Shown here: positions 5,797-8,334 of the stretch, in pieces
Position numbering within the stretch: the stretch's first letter is position 1
Layout: each line of letters starts with the position of its first letter
Position numbers and translations under genes: made by a program
Assembly (NCBI GenBank): GCA_965655465.1
Contig: CBFHGY010000087.1
Span: 1 to 8,334, forward strand
Source: VMCP01 sp965655465
GTDB lineage: Bacteria; Bacteroidota; Bacteroidia; NS11-12g; UBA955
Reading direction: 5' to 3'
Length of the DNA: 8,334 nt
The notes under the pieces: model-generated
The model's input: the letters and a program-made list of their open reading frames with translations, nothing else
What the model was told of the DNA's origin: nothing
Databases searched by the model: none

Positions 5797-6842
5797 AAAA
5801 GAATATTTTAATTACCGGTGGAGCTGGTTTCATTGGATCGCATGTAGTTCGCAGATTTGTAAATCGGTACCCTGAGTATCAAATTATTAATTTAGATGCA
5901 CTTACCTATGCAGGTAATTTACAGAATTTAACTGATTTAGAAACGGCAGAAAACTATACGTTTAGAAAGTGTGATATTACAAATGCAAGTGCTGTGGAAG
6001 CAATTTTTACGGAGTTTAAAATTAATTCTGTCATTCATTTAGCTGCTGAAAGCCATGTAGATAGAAGCATAACCAATCCTATTGATTTCGTTATGACCAA
6101 CGTAGTGGGAACCGTAATTTTACTTAATGCGTTTAAAAAATATGGTGACGTAAGCGAAGGTCGTTTTTACCATGTAAGTACGGATGAGGTATACGGCACA
6201 CTAGGAGATGAGGGGAAGTTCACAGAAACCACTCCTTATGACCCTAATTCGCCATACAGTGCAAGTAAAGCAAGTTCCGATCATTTTGTACGCGCTTACC
6301 ACGAAACCTTTAAATTGCCTATTGTAATTAGTAATTGCTCTAATAATTATGGAAGTCATCAGTTTCCGGAAAAATTAATTCCCTTGATGATTCATAATAT
6401 TAAGAATAATAAACCTTTACCCGTTTACGGAAAAGGCGAAAATATCAGAGACTGGTTATGGGTAGAAGACCATGCGTCGGCCATTGATGTGATTTTCCAC
6501 AAAGGACGCAACGGTGAAACCTATAATATTGGGGGTAATAATGAATGGATGAATTTGGACCTGGTGCATAAGCTTTGTGAAATCATGGACCGCAAACTGA
6601 ACCGGGTTCCTGGTACCTCAAAAGCGCTCATTTCATATGTTACCGATCGTGCGGGTCACGATTTTAGATATGCCATCGATGCTTCTAAATTGGAAACGGA
6701 ATTGGGTTGGAGTCCTTCGGTAGCTTTTGATCAAGGGTTTGAGAAAACCATTGATTGGTATTTAGAAAACGAAACTTGGTTGGAAGGGGTAACCAGTGGG
6801 GCTTATCAATCCTATTATTCTCAACTTTACGACGGACGTTAA
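5793..6842 (+). CDS. rfbB: dTDP-glucose 4,6-dehydratase (RmlB)
   Basis: This 349-residue extended short-chain dehydrogenase/reductase has the normal RmlB length. It uses bound NAD+ to turn dTDP-glucose into dTDP-4-keto-6-deoxyglucose, the second step to dTDP-rhamnose and other deoxysugars for surface polysaccharide. The Rossmann motif is ITGGAGFIGSH (GxxGxxG at 9-15), and D35 binds the NAD ribose. HLAAESHVDRS at 82-92 is the RmlB signature. The catalytic TDE is T130-D131-E132 in VSTDEVYG, and the YxxxK pair is Y155 and K159 in SPYSASKAS. Substrate-binding pieces follow: SNNYGSHQFPEKLIPL, PVYGKGENIRDWLWVEDH, and the late DRAGHDFRYAID. All key residues are intact, so it should be active. It starts within the stop of the FKBP-like gene (4-base overlap) and ends 3 bases before cysS. 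The partner genes rmlA, rmlC and rmlD are not in the window, which is unusual for this pathway. Confidence 0.96.
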   Translation: MKKNILITGGAGFIGSHVVRRFVNRYPEYQIINLDALTYAGNLQNLTDLETAENYTFRKCDITNASAVEAIFTEFKINSVIHLAAESHVDRSITNPIDFVMTNVVGTVILLNAFKKYGDVSEGRFYHVSTDEVYGTLGDEGKFTETTPYDPNSPYSASKASSDHFVRAYHETFKLPIVISNCSNNYGSHQFPEKLIPLMIHNIKNNKPLPVYGKGENIRDWLWVEDHASAIDVIFHKGRNGETYNIGGNNEWMNLDLVHKLCEIMDRKLNRVPGTSKALISYVTDRAGHDFRYAIDASKLETELGWSPSVAFDQGFEKTIDWYLENETWLEGVTSGAYQSYYSQLYDGR

Positions 6843-6845
6843 TTC

Positions 6846-8318
6846 ATGTCAGAAATTCAACTTTACAATACCCTAAGCCGAAATATCGAACTTTTCAAAT
6901 CGATTATTCCCGGGAAAGTGGGCATGTATGTATGCGGACCAACGGTTTATGGCCCTCCACATTTAGGACATGTAAGAGGGCCCATTGTTTTTGATGTATT
7001 CCGAAGATTTCTTAATCTAAAGGGATATCAAGTGCGCTTTGTGCGCAATATTACTGATGTAGGACATTTGGTGGGCGATGCGGATGAGGGTGAGGATAAA
7101 CTGCAAAAGCAGGCTCGGATGGAACAAATTGAACCCATGGAGGTAGCCCAAACCTATACCGATGCGTATAATTGGGTCATGGATGCCATGAACGTTTTAC
7201 GACCCAGTATTGAACCTAAAGCATCTGGACATATCATCGAGCAAATCGAAATGATTGAATCCATTATTGCCGCAGGTTTGGCTTATGAAGTTAATGGATC
7301 CGTATATTTTGATGTAGAGTCCTATCAGAAACAGCATCATTACGGTAAGTTGAGTGGTCGGGTTTTGGATGATTTGATGGCGGGTGCGGGAAATGCAAGC
7401 AGGGAATTGGAAGGGCAATCAGAGAAACGAAATGCACCTGATTTTGCTCTTTGGAAGAAGGCAAGTCCTGAACACCTCATGCAATGGTCAAGTCCTTGGG
7501 GAAAAGGATTTCCGGGGTGGCATATCGAGTGTTCTGCAATGAGCGCTAAATATCTAGGTACTGAATTTGATATACATGGAGGAGGAATGGATTTGCTATT
7601 TCCTCATCATGAATGTGAAATTGCTCAAAGTACGGCGGCACATACCCACGAACCTGCCCGTTTTTGGATGCATCATAATATGATCACGATCAACGGACAG
7701 AAAATGGCCAAAAGTTTGAATAATGGCATTAAAGTTCAAGAATTATTTGAAGGAAATCATCCCCTTTTAAGCCGTGGGTTTGGTCCTAATACCTTGCGTT
7801 TTTTTGTACTTCAAGCCCATTACCGCAGTACATTGGATTTCTCCCAAGAGGCATTAGAAGCCTCAGAAAAAGGCTTGAAACGCTTATTGGAAGCATTTAA
7901 AAAGCTTGATTCTTTAGTTCCAGAAGCGAATTCGACCATGGAAATTTCACCGGTTTTAGAAGCTATTGATGAGGCTTTATGTGCCGATTTAAACACCCCG
8001 ATTGCCATTGCTCAATTCTTTGAATTGGCGAAATGGATCAACACCGCATCCGATAAAAAAGCAGGGTTTACAGCAGATGATATTGCGCGAATGAAGCAAG
8101 TTATCGAAACCTATTTTTATGGGACTTTGGGTTTGCAGATTTCTGAAATGGCAGGAGATTCAAAAATGGATGAAGTAATGGAAATTTTAATCCAATTAAG
8201 GTCAGAAGCTAAGCAAGATAAAAATTATGCCTTAAGCGATGCTATTCGCAATCGATTGAAAGATAAAGGCGTTGAATTGATGGATTCCAAAGAGGGCACT
8301 ACCTGGAAATTAAGCTGA
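6846..8318 (+). CDS. cysS: Cysteine--tRNA ligase
   Basis: This 490-residue class I aminoacyl-tRNA synthetase charges tRNA-Cys with cysteine in the cytoplasm. The zinc site that recognises cysteine is complete: C30 (YVCGPTVYG), C229 (WHIECSAMS), H254 and E258 (LFPHHECE). The last three have the same spacing as the E. coli enzyme. The HIGH motif is HLGH at 39-42 and the KMSKS loop is KMAKS at 286-290, a common variant. After the Rossmann core come the DALR-type helical region (about 340-420) and the C-terminal anticodon-binding part, ending LKDKGVELMDSKEGTTWKL, as in the family. It is about 30 residues longer than the E. coli protein, which is normal for Bacteroidota. The start ATG is 3 bases after the rfbB stop and matches the usual N-terminus (IQLYNTLSR). 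The stop TGA overlaps the next ATG (TGATG), and no terminator is seen, so the operon continues. Confidence 0.98.
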   Translation: MSEIQLYNTLSRNIELFKSIIPGKVGMYVCGPTVYGPPHLGHVRGPIVFDVFRRFLNLKGYQVRFVRNITDVGHLVGDADEGEDKLQKQARMEQIEPMEVAQTYTDAYNWVMDAMNVLRPSIEPKASGHIIEQIEMIESIIAAGLAYEVNGSVYFDVESYQKQHHYGKLSGRVLDDLMAGAGNASRELEGQSEKRNAPDFALWKKASPEHLMQWSSPWGKGFPGWHIECSAMSAKYLGTEFDIHGGGMDLLFPHHECEIAQSTAAHTHEPARFWMHHNMITINGQKMAKSLNNGIKVQELFEGNHPLLSRGFGPNTLRFFVLQAHYRSTLDFSQEALEASEKGLKRLLEAFKKLDSLVPEANSTMEISPVLEAIDEALCADLNTPIAIAQFFELAKWINTASDKKAGFTADDIARMKQVIETYFYGTLGLQISEMAGDSKMDEVMEILIQLRSEAKQDKNYALSDAIRNRLKDKGVELMDSKEGTTWKLS

Positions 8319-8334
8319 TGCCCGGTCATTTTAC
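8318..8334 (+). CDS. Start of a further operon gene, cut by the window edge
   Basis: An ATG overlaps the cysS stop by one base (TGATG) and opens a frame reading M-P-G-H-F before the sequence ends. The TGATG arrangement is a common coupled start and fits the spacing of the other genes in this operon. Five codons are too few to identify a product or to prove the gene. Confidence 0.4.

Overview
The window looks like an ordinary chromosomal stretch from a member of the Bacteroidota, probably near the Flavobacteriales/Sphingobacteriales; the family cannot be fixed from the sequence alone. Three things point there: the protein sequences, AT-leaning DNA with almost no Shine-Dalgarno sites before the genes, and copies of the Bacteroidota -7 promoter box TAnnTTTG just upstream of four start codons. 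I see no mobile element, CRISPR array, tRNA, rRNA or riboswitch.

Layout from left to right. (1) The 3' part of the ribosomal protein bL25 gene (+), ending in a clear intrinsic terminator. (2) A 226-base convergent gap, then a single pnuC-type vitamin/nucleoside transporter gene (-). (3) A 97-base divergent promoter region with mirror-placed TATTTTTG boxes. (4) A superoxide dismutase gene (+) with residues typical of the Mn type, whose terminator lies inside the last codons of the convergent gene. (5) A two-gene minus-strand unit: an M16 zinc peptidase followed, with zero spacing, by a small AlbA_2 (Schlafen-like) DNA-binding protein with a C-terminal winged helix. (6) A 44-base divergent promoter region, and then a compact plus-strand operon that runs off the right edge: an nrnA-like DHH phosphoesterase, a membrane-anchored protein with two degenerate FKBP-like domains, a dTDP-glucose 4,6-dehydratase (rfbB/rmlB), cysS, and the first codons of one more gene. 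Its junctions are a 4-base overlap, a 4-base overlap, a 3-base gap and a 1-base overlap.

Most genes are housekeeping: translation (bL25, CysRS), RNA and pAp turnover (NrnA), oxidative defence (SOD), cofactor precursor uptake (PnuC) and nucleotide sugar synthesis (RmlB). The less ordinary points are the mixed content of the nrnA operon with an rmlB lacking its pathway partners, the degenerate double-FKBP protein, the M16/AlbA_2 pair, the near-leaderless divergent promoters, and the terminator embedded in coding sequence. I found no convincing undescribed system.
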